From Bdellovibrio sp. GT3 (lineage in GTDB: Bacteria; Bdellovibrionota; Bdellovibrionia; Bdellovibrionales; Bdellovibrionaceae), in contig NZ_JBBNAD010000005.1 of assembly GCF_037996765.1 (NCBI RefSeq), positions 404,001-468,000 of the forward strand: 64,000 bases of DNA, written 5' to 3'. Made by a program: the position numbers and the translations under genes. Shown here piece after piece: positions 41,855 through 52,675 of the stretch. The notes under the pieces were generated by a model. It worked only from the letters and a program-made list of their open reading frames with translations, made no database searches and was not told where the DNA came from. Each line of letters begins with the position of its first letter. Position 1 is the first letter of the stretch.

Positions 41855-43122
41855 TTCTTAAGACAGATCGTTGCGTAGTTGGCGCAACGTTTTGTTGGAA
41901 TGACTTGATTTGGATAAGCAGCTGATACACTTCCGATTAGTGGATTGTAACAGGAAGCTGCGGAATTATACTCCACACCTTGTGCCACGCTATTCACAGT
42001 GTTTTCCACATAGCATGAAGGCACTGTCGCCTTAGGAACCATGCAACCATTCGTCACATTCACATCCCATTGATCCGCACGGAAATGACGACGAACCACT
42101 TCAAGTTCATAGCGAAGAGTCGCATTACCCGCGATTTCCGCCGCCGTGTGCGCCGGACAAGAAGCAGCGTCACGAGCCAAATAGATTTTGTATCTGCGGT
42201 TGCAATTCCAAGAAGCCGAAATCACATTTCCCGTATTCAAATCCACTTCCTGCAACACATGCAACACATTCAAAGGCGAAAAGCCGTTTGCAATATTCAG
42301 AGGCTGCCCGAAGGACATGCGGTAACCACGACCATACGCGGACGCCTTGTTGGTTGATCCGGAAGATACAACCGAGCCCACATTCGTAGTGCTGTTCAGG
42401 TAAGTCATCGTCAACTGACCTGCAGACTGCAGGATATCGCGCAAACTTTGAGAAATACTTTGATCCGAGTTGAACTTCAAATTCGCTTCTAGTGTGCGTG
42501 AGTTCGTGGAGTATGGATAGTAGCGAACCATCTGACCACGATTGCTTAGCAAGGACTCCATGATATAGGAAGATGAAAGAACATCTGCCATCGGAACCAC
42601 ATCGGTATTCAACGTCAAAGAACCACTTGCAGAATAAACGCTCGTCAAATTTGCACGATCACGCACTGCCATGGTCGGCATAACATTGATATTCGCCGGA
42701 GAATCTCCCAGATACTCTGCGAACTGCGCCTTGGTTACTGAGGTTGCGGGATAAACAGGAGAGAAATTTGATTCCACATAAGTATAATAACTATCCTGAA
42801 CCTTCATGCCCATTGATTGGTAGGCACCTGCTCTGATCGCATAGTAAGCGTTGCTTGTAGCCAAATTTGATTCTGCGCAGGAGTTATAGGAAATCTGGTC
42901 AAATCCACCATCAAAGGCAAAGGGAACTGAGGAAACTTTCGATGCCATTTGCGAACCGTATTTTGAGGTGAGCGCCGCGTCCAAGCTGCCAAAATCACCC
43001 GTTTCATCCAAAGACGAATCGAAACCGGCCTTTCCGCAGTTTTGAAAGGAAACAACAAGCGCGAATGAGGCAGCTATGACACCGGCGACTTTCACCGTTG
43101 TTTGCTTGTTTGGCATTTTCAT
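41851..43122 (-). CDS. Unknown lipoprotein
   Basis: A 423-residue protein. The N-terminus ends in VVSFQNCGKAGFD: the Cys after a short hydrophobic stretch looks like a lipidation site of a form frequent in Bdellovibrio lipoproteins, although the -3 to -1 residues (FQN) are not a textbook lipobox. The mature part has further cysteines spread over its length (SCAES, WNCNRR, SCPAH, GCMVP, SCYVE, SCYNP, RCANYATIC). No domain is recognised. GGGGGAA precedes the ATG at 43122. It overlaps the convergent M23 gene by 4 bases. It is probably outer-membrane or surface located. Confidence 0.7.
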   Translation of the reverse strand: MKMPNKQTTVKVAGVIAASFALVVSFQNCGKAGFDSSLDETGDFGSLDAALTSKYGSQMASKVSSVPFAFDGGFDQISYNSCAESNLATSNAYYAIRAGAYQSMGMKVQDSYYTYVESNFSPVYPATSVTKAQFAEYLGDSPANINVMPTMAVRDRANLTSVYSASGSLTLNTDVVPMADVLSSSYIMESLLSNRGQMVRYYPYSTNSRTLEANLKFNSDQSISQSLRDILQSAGQLTMTYLNSTTNVGSVVSSGSTNKASAYGRGYRMSFGQPLNIANGFSPLNVLHVLQEVDLNTGNVISASWNCNRRYKIYLARDAASCPAHTAAEIAGNATLRYELEVVRRHFRADQWDVNVTNGCMVPKATVPSCYVENTVNSVAQGVEYNSAASCYNPLIGSVSAAYPNQVIPTKRCANYATICLKN

Positions 43123-43253
43123 GGAAAATTCCCCCGTACTTCAACGATAACACGATGCTGGGTACATATCTGACAAAAAACAGGTTGGAAGCCCATTCGC
43201 AGCATATTTCGTTATGACTTGTATTAGAATGAAACGTTTGCGATTTTAAGAGC

Positions 43254-44138
43254 ATGTCTAAAGTAAAAAAAGCCATAATTCCAGCCGCAGGTCTAGGTAC
43301 CCGATTTCTTCCGGCAACCAAAACAGTTCCCAAAGAAATGCTTACCATCGTTGATGCTCCCATCATTCTTTACGTTGTTGAGGAAGCCATCAAAGCTGGA
43401 ATTGAGGACATCGTACTAATTGCCGGACGTGGAAAACACGCTATCGAAGATTTCTTCGATAAGTCCTATGAGCTTGAAGATAAATTGGAACGCGATGGAA
43501 AGTCGAAACTCCTTGAGCGCGTCACCAAAGTACGCGACTCCGCAAATATCATCAGCATCAGACAAAAACACGCTTTGGGCTTGGGCCACGCTGTTCACTG
43601 CGGCTTGCCTATTGTTGGCAAGGAACCTTTTGCCGTCCTTTTGGGTGACGAGATCACTATGGAAGCCAATGGGGAACCGAACGTAACTTCGCAGTTAGTG
43701 CGATCCTTTGAAGAAACCGGCACCTCCACAATCTCGGTCATGAAAGTTTCTGAAAAAGACGTTTCAAAATACGGTATTGCCGAAGTCGAGGAAAAATCCC
43801 CAGGATTCTTCAAGGTGACTTCTCTGGTTGAAAAACCAAAACCCACTGAAACTAAAAGCCGCTGGGCACTGCCTGGTCGCTATGTATTTGATAATTCCAT
43901 CATGGATCTTCTAAGCAATGCGCAACCTTCGCTGAATGGTGAAATCCAGTTAACCGACAGCATGAAGCTGCTGTGCCAGCAAAAAGGTCTTAATGCGATG
44001 ACTTTTACTGCCGATCGCTACGATGCTGGTGATAAGCTGGGATATCTGCAGGCCAATATTGAGCTTGCGCTTAAAAACCCGGAACTGAGTGCGGATTTGA
44101 AATCCTACATCCTGGATCTGGCAAAAAATCTTAAGTAG
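43254..44138 (+). CDS. galU: UTP-glucose-1-phosphate uridylyltransferase
   Basis: A 294-residue GalU (E. coli 302). It makes UDP-glucose from UTP and glucose-1-phosphate in the cytoplasm, feeding surface polysaccharide and lipid glycosylation. Motifs: PAAGLGTRFLPATKTVPKEM at the N-terminus, the uridine-binding LGLGHAVHCGLPIVG, LLGDEI and the YGIAEVEE...SLVEKPKP region; GRYVFDNSIMDLL and LTDSMKLL complete the family pattern. The ATG at 43254 has a weak AAGAG site. The next gene starts 12 bases later and leads into priA, so these three may form one unit. Confidence 0.94.
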   Translation: MSKVKKAIIPAAGLGTRFLPATKTVPKEMLTIVDAPIILYVVEEAIKAGIEDIVLIAGRGKHAIEDFFDKSYELEDKLERDGKSKLLERVTKVRDSANIISIRQKHALGLGHAVHCGLPIVGKEPFAVLLGDEITMEANGEPNVTSQLVRSFEETGTSTISVMKVSEKDVSKYGIAEVEEKSPGFFKVTSLVEKPKPTETKSRWALPGRYVFDNSIMDLLSNAQPSLNGEIQLTDSMKLLCQQKGLNAMTFTADRYDAGDKLGYLQANIELALKNPELSADLKSYILDLAKNLK

Positions 44139-44150
44139 TTAGGGAATTGT

Positions 44151-45005
44151 ATGAAAAAAGTTTTACTTGCGAGTCTGATTGGTGTGCTGGCTCCCGCCCT
44201 GGGATCCGCTTTCATCCTTCCAACCAGAACGATTCTGCAAAAAACTTCTGATAATGCTGGCAGCGGTATTTACGCTGTTGAACAGGAAGTGCAATTTGCA
44301 AATGGCGATGACACTATTCTGGTTCGTGAAACCTGGTTGATCGACAACGATCGCACCATGCGCCTGACTGTAACCGGAACCAAGGAATTGCAAGGCAATT
44401 TCCGCATGCAATTTCTCTATGCTGGTGGACAGCGCTGGACGGTTTTGAACGGTAATAGAAAAAGCGACAAGACTCCTGACGATTTTCTGGAAAAGTATTT
44501 AAATTTCAGAAACCCCGATATCTTCGCAAACACTCTGGCTTCGATGAAAATCATTCCGGCCGGTGCCTATTCCAAGCGTTTGACTGCGAAAAAGGGCGAC
44601 GACATCAAGTACGATGCGGAAAGCTGGGTGCGCTACTCCCGCACTGGTGGCGCCGTAAATTACGCTTTCGGCACACCAACACCTGAAGACGACAAGAACA
44701 ACTATCCAGGTCTGTGGATCGAACAGGATCAGTTTGTGGTTCGCAAAGTTCGCCTGCCAAGTCAGGTGGAAATGACTGCGGATAACTACAATCAATTCGC
44801 CAAGGGTCTGCATTATCCTCGCACCCGCACGATTCGCTGGGGTAATAATACAGCAACGATCCGCCTGATCAGTGCTTCGGCTCGTCCTGCCACGGCTGCT
44901 TCACAATTCCAGCCAAACTCGCTGGACATGAACACAAAACTGGATGGCCTTGATAAACTTTCAGCAAAAGACGCCGTGATTGAATTCTATTCGAGGTTTA
45001 GATGA
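44151..45005 (+). CDS. Unknown secreted protein coupled to priA
   Basis: A 284-residue protein with a signal peptide (ending ALGSAFIL). The mature part is beta-rich and has no cysteine: RTILQKTSDNAGSGIYAVEQ, then strands such as DTILVRETWLIDNDRTMRLT, and GLWIEQDQFVVRKVRLPSQV. The pattern recalls outer-membrane lipoprotein-sorting or LolA/LppX-like folds, but I cannot assign a family. Its stop overlaps the priA start (ATGA), so the two are translated together, an odd pair of a periplasmic protein and a replication helicase. Confidence 0.7.
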   Translation: MKKVLLASLIGVLAPALGSAFILPTRTILQKTSDNAGSGIYAVEQEVQFANGDDTILVRETWLIDNDRTMRLTVTGTKELQGNFRMQFLYAGGQRWTVLNGNRKSDKTPDDFLEKYLNFRNPDIFANTLASMKIIPAGAYSKRLTAKKGDDIKYDAESWVRYSRTGGAVNYAFGTPTPEDDKNNYPGLWIEQDQFVVRKVRLPSQVEMTADNYNQFAKGLHYPRTRTIRWGNNTATIRLISASARPATAASQFQPNSLDMNTKLDGLDKLSAKDAVIEFYSRFR

Positions 45006-47041
45006 GTGAAGCTTCTCTCTGGAGAGTGGCAGTTGATGCCCCTCTTCCAGAAGCTTTAACATACAGCTCATCATTGCCTCTCGTTCGCGGTCAATTGGTC
45101 AATGTTCCACTCGGAAAACGAAAAACCAAAGGCCTCATACTCGGACCTACAACTGAAGTCCCTGAATTTAAAATTAAAGCGATTGATTCCATTGATGAAG
45201 AATATGCACCACTCCCCGACGCATTTGTAAAATGGTTGGAGTGGCTGGGTTCCTATTATCTGCATCCTGTCGGGCAGGTCGTACAGTCAGCCTTTCCTCC
45301 CCTGAAGAAAACAGACAAACAGCGCGCCAGCAAACGAGCGCCGGTGATTCCGCAGCTGGAAAGCGACAAGCTTCCAGACCTGACCCCGGAACAAAAAACA
45401 AGTATTGATGCCATCGCCCAACACCAGGGCTTTTCAACACATCTTCTATTCGGTGTGACTGGATCCGGAAAAACGGAAGTCTATCTGCGCCTGCTGGATA
45501 AAGCTCTTAAAGAGGGCAAACGCGGATTGGTGCTGGTTCCAGAGATTTCACTGACGCCTCAGCTGATCCAAAGATTTGCACGACGCTTTGGCGATAAGAT
45601 CGCAGCCTTGCACTCGCAACTAACCGATCGCGAACGCACCAACCAGTGGTGGGATGTGGTAGAGGGACGAAAATCAATTTTGATTGGCGCCCGCTCCGCC
45701 TTGTTCTGCCCGGTTCCTGACTTGGGACTTATCATTGTCGATGAGGAGCATGAGCCTTCCTACAAGCAGGATGAGAAACTGAAATACAATGGCAGAGATG
45801 CCGCCGTCATGATGGGTAAAATCATGAACTGCCCGGTGGTTCTGGGTTCTGCCACCCCAAGCCTTGAAACCTGGAAAAACGCACAGGAAGGGCGCTATCA
45901 TCTGCATCCCCTGAAGAACCGCGTGGCCAACCGCTCTCTTCCGGAAATTGAAGTCATTGATTTAAGAAAGCAAAAGGCGGACGACGATCATCAAAAACTG
46001 ATGGTCGAAAAATACTCTCACCTTCCATATTGGATGAGCCCGCAACTTTTCGAACGCATGCGCGAAACGGCAGAACGTGGCGATCAAAGCGCCTTGTTTT
46101 TAAATCGTCGCGGCATTGCTCAAATGGTCGTTTGCCCGGCATGCGGTCACACACGCGAATGTCCCAACTGTGATATCTCGCTCACCTTGCACGCTGGCTC
46201 GCACTTGGTATGTCACTACTGCGATTATCACGAGCAAATGAAAAAAAAATGCCCCGATTGCAAAGAGGGCGAGCTTGAAGCCATTGGACTTGGCACTGAA
46301 CTATTGGAAACCGATCTTACAAGATTGTTTCCGGGAAAAGTTATTGCTCGCGCTGATCGCGATGAAATCCAAAGTCGCGCGGATCTGGAAGACCTGATTG
46401 CCAGAATGGAAAGCGGAGAAATTGATATTCTGGTCGGGACACAAATGATCGCCAAGGGATTGGACTTCCCGAAGCTTAAGCTTGTGGGCTTGGTGCTGGC
46501 CGATGTGGGCTTCAATCTTCCTGATTTCCGCGCAACCGAACGAAGCTTTCAGTTGATGACTCAGATGAGTGGCCGAAGCGGTCGTCACGTCAAAGAAGGC
46601 GAAAGCCCCGGCTTGGTTATCATTCAGACTTTCAACACCGAGCATGACAGCCTTGTGTTCGCACGCAATCATGACTTTGAAGGTTTTGCTGCTCACGAAC
46701 TAAACGTTCGCGAAGCCTTGAATTATCCACCTTGCGGAAAGCTTGTGAGCTTCCGTATTCAAGGAACCAAATTGAATGCCGTCGAAGAGACCGCTCGACT
46801 TTTAGCCAGACGTGCTCACAGCCTAAAGGCCCAAGTTGAGAAATATAAAGCAGTCGAAGTACTGGGGCCAGCTGAGGCCGCACTTGCAAAACTACGAGGA
46901 CAATTCCGATATCATCTCCTCGTAAAATCGCCGCAAGGCTCTTTAACGAATCCATTCTCCAGACAGCTCCTTGGCGACCAGGAATGGGTCCCGTCGGGAG
47001 TTAAAATTATCATCGACATTGATCCAATGAATTTGCTTTAA
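45002..47041 (+). CDS. priA: Primosomal protein N' (replication restart helicase PriA)
   Basis: A 679-residue DEAH-type helicase (E. coli 732). It recognises stalled forks and reloads the replisome. The N-terminal DNA-binding domain starts WRVAVDAPLPEALTYSS. Helicase motifs include GVTGSGKTEV (Walker A), VDEEHEPSYKQ (motif II), LGSATPSLE (III) and MTQMSGRSGRH (VI). The zinc module is CPACGHTRECPNCDISL...CHYCDYHEQ...CPDC, with all eight cysteine positions kept. The start overlaps the preceding secreted-protein gene. The protein is cytoplasmic. Confidence 0.96.
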   Translation: MSEASLWRVAVDAPLPEALTYSSSLPLVRGQLVNVPLGKRKTKGLILGPTTEVPEFKIKAIDSIDEEYAPLPDAFVKWLEWLGSYYLHPVGQVVQSAFPPLKKTDKQRASKRAPVIPQLESDKLPDLTPEQKTSIDAIAQHQGFSTHLLFGVTGSGKTEVYLRLLDKALKEGKRGLVLVPEISLTPQLIQRFARRFGDKIAALHSQLTDRERTNQWWDVVEGRKSILIGARSALFCPVPDLGLIIVDEEHEPSYKQDEKLKYNGRDAAVMMGKIMNCPVVLGSATPSLETWKNAQEGRYHLHPLKNRVANRSLPEIEVIDLRKQKADDDHQKLMVEKYSHLPYWMSPQLFERMRETAERGDQSALFLNRRGIAQMVVCPACGHTRECPNCDISLTLHAGSHLVCHYCDYHEQMKKKCPDCKEGELEAIGLGTELLETDLTRLFPGKVIARADRDEIQSRADLEDLIARMESGEIDILVGTQMIAKGLDFPKLKLVGLVLADVGFNLPDFRATERSFQLMTQMSGRSGRHVKEGESPGLVIIQTFNTEHDSLVFARNHDFEGFAAHELNVREALNYPPCGKLVSFRIQGTKLNAVEETARLLARRAHSLKAQVEKYKAVEVLGPAEAALAKLRGQFRYHLLVKSPQGSLTNPFSRQLLGDQEWVPSGVKIIIDIDPMNLL

Positions 47042-47098
47042 ATCAGTTCTGCGATCTACACTTATAGAAGTGCGCACAGTGGTCGCACAAGGACTGAT

Positions 47099-47935
47099 AT
47101 GATTCAATGCCCGCGCTGCGGAATACAAGTAACTGAGCTTCACCCTATCGAGGGCGATCTTGCTGCGAAATTGCAGCAGGCAGGCGAAGCCAATCTGCCA
47201 CCGGAAGTGTGTGCAGGATGTATTTCTGATTTGCGCAGAACGGCCGTCACAAGTAGTGGCGGCGTATTGATGGCACAAGAGCGGGCACGCGAACAGCATC
47301 GCATGACGCTTTGGAAAAGCCGCGTGCAGCTAATCAAGCAAGCACGCAATTCCATGGGTCAGAAAATGTATGCCGAAGCCGCAATCTCTTACGAAAAATA
47401 TCTGAAAATTCTGGATATCGTGTTTGAGGTTAAAAAAGGCGATAAGTTGCGCCCTGAAGCCTTCAAAGAAAGCGCACGCCATACAGAGCTTACAGTGGTT
47501 GCTTCCGTATACTGGGACTTGATGCGTATTTATGACACTCACGATCGCTATCATGAGCGCATGCAGAATTCTGCAAAGCAATTGGCGATGTTTGTGCAAT
47601 TCACACCGATTTATCCGGATATCATTAAAAAGGCCGAGTCATTTGTTCGCACTGCCAAAAATCCGAATATTGTTAAAAATTTCCTGAAGCTTGCCGACAA
47701 AGAGCGTCCACGCTGTTTTATTGCAACTTCCGCGTTCGGTCCTCAGGCTTACGAAGTTCAAACACTGCGTGGTTTCCGAGATGAAACTTTGAAAGAATCG
47801 TTCCTCGGTCGTAAGTTTATTTACTATTACTACAGAATTTCCCCTTCTATAGCGTGCTCACTCGATAAGCACTCCTGGCTCAAACCCGCTGTCAGAGCCG
47901 TACTGCGCACATTGATTAAATGCGTTAGCCGATAA
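47099..47935 (+). CDS. CFI-box protein with N-terminal zinc-binding motif
   Basis: A 278-residue protein without signal peptide. The N-terminus has two CxxC pairs (CPRCGI at residues 4-9 and CAGC near 38-41), likely a zinc finger. A helical middle (about residues 60-200, partly TPR-like: KMYAEAAISYEKYLKIL) leads to the CFI box: CFIATSAFGPQAYEVQTLRG, FRDETLKESFLGRKF and YYYYRISPSIA. This C-terminal motif is found on many otherwise unrelated bacterial proteins; its role is not settled. AAGGA lies before the ATG at 47099. It follows priA by 57 bases. Confidence 0.78.
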   Translation: MIQCPRCGIQVTELHPIEGDLAAKLQQAGEANLPPEVCAGCISDLRRTAVTSSGGVLMAQERAREQHRMTLWKSRVQLIKQARNSMGQKMYAEAAISYEKYLKILDIVFEVKKGDKLRPEAFKESARHTELTVVASVYWDLMRIYDTHDRYHERMQNSAKQLAMFVQFTPIYPDIIKKAESFVRTAKNPNIVKNFLKLADKERPRCFIATSAFGPQAYEVQTLRGFRDETLKESFLGRKFIYYYYRISPSIACSLDKHSWLKPAVRAVLRTLIKCVSR

Positions 47936-47988
47936 TTCTAAAGCCTTCCTTCTTGCAAAGGCCCAGCCTTGTGGTGGAAGGTATTTAC

Positions 47989-49128
47989 ATGGCTCATATT
48001 TATGATTACGCAATTATCGGTAGTGGTTTGACAGGTCTTAGTATCGCAGCAGCTTTAAGCCGCGAAACCAAGAACATCGTTTTGCTTGAAGGTTTGGATA
48101 ATTCCGCCGGCTCAAACAAACAAATTAATTTCCCAACAGGCCCTATCAACAACGGCATCCGCTTTGTTCCTGATTCTGTTTCCTCGGAAAAAGCTTTGGG
48201 CTTTTTGGAAAATCTATTGGGTCAGAAGGTGATTGCAGATGTTTCTGAAGAAGCACCTGTCACTTACGATTCTGGAAACTTCAAAACCTTCCTCGGTTTC
48301 GGTGAAAATCCGCCAGCATTCTGGGAAGAGCTTTCCTATTTCACTTCAAGCAAACGCATTGATCTGCAGCTGCAACCATTCCAATGGGCACAGATGCTGA
48401 TGGAGCAATTCAAAGGCGATTTCGCCCCACGCTCCTATGTGACAAAGTTCCACCAGGAAGGTGATCGTGTAACATCCGTGACTGTCAACGGCTCGAAAAC
48501 GATTCATGCTCACAACTTTATCTTCGCCGGCACAGTTCGCGATCTTTCTATTTTGCTTCCTGAGGACGCGATCTCCACGCGTGCGCGCTCCAAGCTGGGT
48601 AAAAACAATTATTGGACGGCACTATGCCTTGATATCTGCCACAGCAAAGCTGTGACTGAATCAACGGCAGTTCATGTTCTTAACGGCACAACTCAGGATG
48701 AGATCGGCCCTTGCGCCGGTCGCTTTATGCCCGCCGTTGAGGTTGATGGCAGCCAATTGCAAGCTTCCCAATGGATCACATTCATTGAAACCGAAATGAC
48801 TGATGATAGCGAAGTTGTGGGAATGGCATTGAAAAAAATCAAACGCCAAATCAAACGCGCTTATCCTGAAGCTTTGGACGACATCAAGCTTGAGCGAATT
48901 TTTGTGGCTCCTTACATCGCCGGCAATGGCGACCTTAAGTTGAGCGCAAATCAAACGATCCCAAGCCTTGAGAATCTTTGGGTGGCCTCTTCCACTTTGA
49001 ACGATCAAAAGAACCTTGTAGGGGCCCTTTTGCAGGCAGAAATGATAATTGCTTCCCTGGGCTTTAAAGTTGAGAAAACCGCAGCCTCCGAGGCTCCGGC
49101 CGAGGACTTTGCTGAAGCAAGCATGTAA
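47989..49128 (+). CDS. FAD-dependent oxidoreductase-like protein
   Basis: A 379-residue protein with a dinucleotide-binding start (YDYAIIGSGLTGLSIAAALS, GxGxxG at about residues 9-14) and an acidic end of the second strand (VLLEGLDNSAG). A C-terminal GNLWVASSTL-like segment (LENLWVASSTLNDQKNLVGA) fits the flavin-contacting end of amine-oxidase/protoporphyrinogen-oxidase-like enzymes. The substrate is unknown. The frame opens at 47953, but the ATG at 47989 with GGAAGG upstream starts right at the Rossmann fold. The last 15 residues are Ala/Glu-rich. Confidence 0.75.
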   Translation: MAHIYDYAIIGSGLTGLSIAAALSRETKNIVLLEGLDNSAGSNKQINFPTGPINNGIRFVPDSVSSEKALGFLENLLGQKVIADVSEEAPVTYDSGNFKTFLGFGENPPAFWEELSYFTSSKRIDLQLQPFQWAQMLMEQFKGDFAPRSYVTKFHQEGDRVTSVTVNGSKTIHAHNFIFAGTVRDLSILLPEDAISTRARSKLGKNNYWTALCLDICHSKAVTESTAVHVLNGTTQDEIGPCAGRFMPAVEVDGSQLQASQWITFIETEMTDDSEVVGMALKKIKRQIKRAYPEALDDIKLERIFVAPYIAGNGDLKLSANQTIPSLENLWVASSTLNDQKNLVGALLQAEMIIASLGFKVEKTAASEAPAEDFAEASM

Positions 49129-49154
49129 GTTATTGAAATTATAGATGTTTGATT

Positions 49155-49190
49155 AACGCCGCTGCAGAAATGCCGCGGCGTTTCTTTTTG
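49155..49190 (+). terminator. Intrinsic terminator upstream of rpsB
   Basis: AACGCCGC (49155-49162) and GCGGCGTT (49175-49182) form an 8-bp GC-rich stem followed by TTCTTTTT. It ends the unit of the FAD protein gene. Confidence 0.85.
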
Positions 49191-49394
49191 CAGCTTTTCA
49201 TTCGAGAAACTCTGCTACCAGACTGAGCAAAAGATCCTTGCTCTTCCATGCCACGCTATGATATCCCGTGAGTCCAACAATAACACACTCTAGAGCACAA
49301 CCTGGTCCCCGAGTACTGAAAAAGGGGTCTTCCGGCGAAACAAAAAAAGCTGGCTCTGCACTAGAGGAGGATTAACCAGAAAGGACGTACTACC
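49191..49394 (+). promoter_or_regulatory. rpsB leader region
   Basis: About 200 bases without a gene precede rpsB. GAGCAA (49225-49230) and TTGCTC (49238-49243) form a perfect 6-bp hairpin, and a second AGAGGAGG stretch lies 30 bases before the actual AAAGGA ribosome site. In E. coli, ribosomal protein S2 represses its own leader; this region is a candidate for that here. I find no convincing -35/-10 pair. Confidence 0.4.
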
Positions 49395-50321
49395 ATGGCA
49401 CAAGTTACCATGAAAGAAATGCTAGACGCTGGAGTTCACTTCGGACACCAAACACAGCGTTGGAACCCAAAAATGAAACCTTACGTTTACACAGCTCGCG
49501 GCGGTATCCATATTATCGACCTGCAAAAAACTGTTGTTCGTGCGAACAAAGCTGCTGAATACGTAAAAGAAATCGCTGCTAACGGTGGTCGCATGATCTT
49601 CGTTGGTACTAAAAAACAAGCTATCGAGCCTGTTCAAGAAGCAGCAGCAAAATGCGGTCAATACTACGTTACTAAACGTTGGTTGGGCGGCATGATGACT
49701 AACTTCGAAACGATCAAATCTTCTATCGATCGTCTTCGTAAAGTTGATGCTATGAAAGAAAAAGGCGAATTCAACTACCTTACTAAAAAAGAACGCGCAA
49801 AAATCGAAAAAGAATACCTTCGTTTGTCTGAGTTCTTGAACGGTATCCGCGACATGAAAGAAATGCCTTCTGTAATGTTCGTAGTAGACCTTCCAAAAGA
49901 ACACATCGCAGTTGCTGAAGCTAAACGCTTGGGTATGACTGTTGTTGGTATCGCTGATACAAACTCTGATCCAGATTCTATCGACTACCCAATTCCAGGG
50001 AATGACGATGCAATCCGTTCTATCAAATTGTTCACTAACCTGGTTGCTGACGCTTACATCGAAGGCGCTAAAACTTGGGAACAAAAAATCCGCACAATGA
50101 CAGACAAACAATCTGACGTTGCTAAGGAAGCTAAAGGCGAAGAGGCAGCTCCTAAACGTCGTGCTCCTGCTGCAAAAGCTGGCGCGAAAGAAGCTCCTAA
50201 AAAATCTGCTGGTCCAGCAGTTGTTAAAGCCAACAAAGGTCGTAAACTTGTTGCTGCTGGTACAGCAGAAGAAGTTGAGATCCAAGCTGAGCTTGAAAAC
50301 AAAGACGAATCTGCTGAGTAA
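49395..50321 (+). CDS. rpsB: Ribosomal protein S2 with long C-terminal extension
   Basis: A 308-residue S2 (E. coli 241). The core (residues 1 to about 235) carries [48 protein letters not shown] and [20 protein letters not shown]. The last 65-70 residues are an Ala/Lys/Pro-rich extension ([20 protein letters not shown] and similar) ending acidic, probably disordered on the ribosome surface. Codon use is strongly biased. AAAGGA precedes the ATG. A hairpin and a separate -10 element lie between it and tsf. Confidence 0.97.
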   Translation: MAQVTMKEMLDAGVHFGHQTQRWNPKMKPYVYTARGGIHIIDLQKTVVRANKAAEYVKEIAANGGRMIFVGTKKQAIEPVQEAAAKCGQYYVTKRWLGGMMTNFETIKSSIDRLRKVDAMKEKGEFNYLTKKERAKIEKEYLRLSEFLNGIRDMKEMPSVMFVVDLPKEHIAVAEAKRLGMTVVGIADTNSDPDSIDYPIPGNDDAIRSIKLFTNLVADAYIEGAKTWEQKIRTMTDKQSDVAKEAKGEEAAPKRRAPAAKAGAKEAPKKSAGPAVVKANKGRKLVAAGTAEEVEIQAELENKDESAE

Positions 50322-50341
50322 TCTCAGTCAGGTCTCTGAAG

Positions 50342-50373
50342 AAAGGGTGGCTTGACCACCCTTCTCTTTGTTT
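50342..50373 (+). terminator. Terminator or attenuator between rpsB and tsf
   Basis: AAGGGTGG (50343-50350) and CCACCCTT (50356-50363) form an 8-bp stem with a 5-base loop, followed by the T-rich CTCTTTGTTTG. Confidence 0.75.
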
Positions 50374-50381
50374 GTCCCATA

Positions 50382-50387
50382 TATAAT
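50382..50387 (+). promoter_or_regulatory. TATAAT -10 element before tsf
   Basis: A perfect TATAAT 44 bases before the tsf start. No good -35 lies 16-18 bases upstream (TTGACC at 50352 is 24 bases away), so the promoter is uncertain, but it would give tsf-pyrH-frr-uppS-cdsA their own start. Confidence 0.4.
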
Positions 50388-50430
50388 CAAAAGATCTTTA
50401 TTACTGTTCTTATTATAAGGAGTCTTCCTA

Positions 50431-52072
<1,642 letters not shown>

Positions 52073-52094
52073 GGTCCAACTAAGGAGTCTCAAC

Positions 52095-52661
52095 ATGGCA
52101 ATTGCTGACATCAAAAAGACTGCTCAAGCACAAATGGACAAATCCATTCTTGCTTTGGGTGAAGAGCTTAAAAAAATCCGTACAGGCCGCGCTCAAGTTT
52201 CAATGCTTGATGGCGTTCGCGTAAACTACTACGGCAATCCTTCTCCACTATCACAAGTCGCTTCCGTATCTACTCCAGATGCGAAATCTTTCCTTATCGC
52301 GCCTTGGGAAGTATCTATCCTTAAAGACATCGAACAAGCGATCATCAAATCTGAATTGGGCATGGCTCCAATGAATGACGGTAAAGTGATTCGTTTGAAA
52401 GTTCCTGACGTAACAGAAGAGCGCCGTAAAGACCTTGCAAAACAAGTTAAGAAAATTGCTGAAGAAGCACGCGTAGCTGTTCGTATGGCTCGTCGTGATG
52501 CCAATGAAGCGATCAAAAAAATGAAGGCTGATAAAAAAGCACCTTTGAGCGAAGATGAAGCTAAAAAAGGTGAAGCTGACATCCAAAAAGTGACAGACGA
52601 TATGATCAAAAAAGTGGATCAAATCGCTGACGAAAAAGAAAAGTCAATTTTGACTATCTAA
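52095..52661 (+). CDS. frr: Ribosome recycling factor
   Basis: A 188-residue RRF (E. coli 185), which splits post-termination ribosomes with EF-G. Signatures: LGEELKKIRTGRAQVSMLDG, VNYYGNPSPLSQVASVSTPD, and the C-terminal KKVDQIADEKEKSILTI. The frame runs back into pyrH, but the ATG at 52095 with AAGGAG before it gives the family start. It lies 22 bases after pyrH. Confidence 0.97.
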   Translation: MAIADIKKTAQAQMDKSILALGEELKKIRTGRAQVSMLDGVRVNYYGNPSPLSQVASVSTPDAKSFLIAPWEVSILKDIEQAIIKSELGMAPMNDGKVIRLKVPDVTEERRKDLAKQVKKIAEEARVAVRMARRDANEAIKKMKADKKAPLSEDEAKKGEADIQKVTDDMIKKVDQIADEKEKSILTI

Positions 52662-52675
52662 GGTTTGGGAGCCCG

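Noticed and set aside
49422-50285. A 287-residue frame antisense to rpsB, rich in Phe, Cys and Ser
   Set aside because: It is a by-product of the AAA/GAA-rich codon bias of rpsB, with no start signal or recognisable domain. The same applies to antisense frames in tig and tsf.
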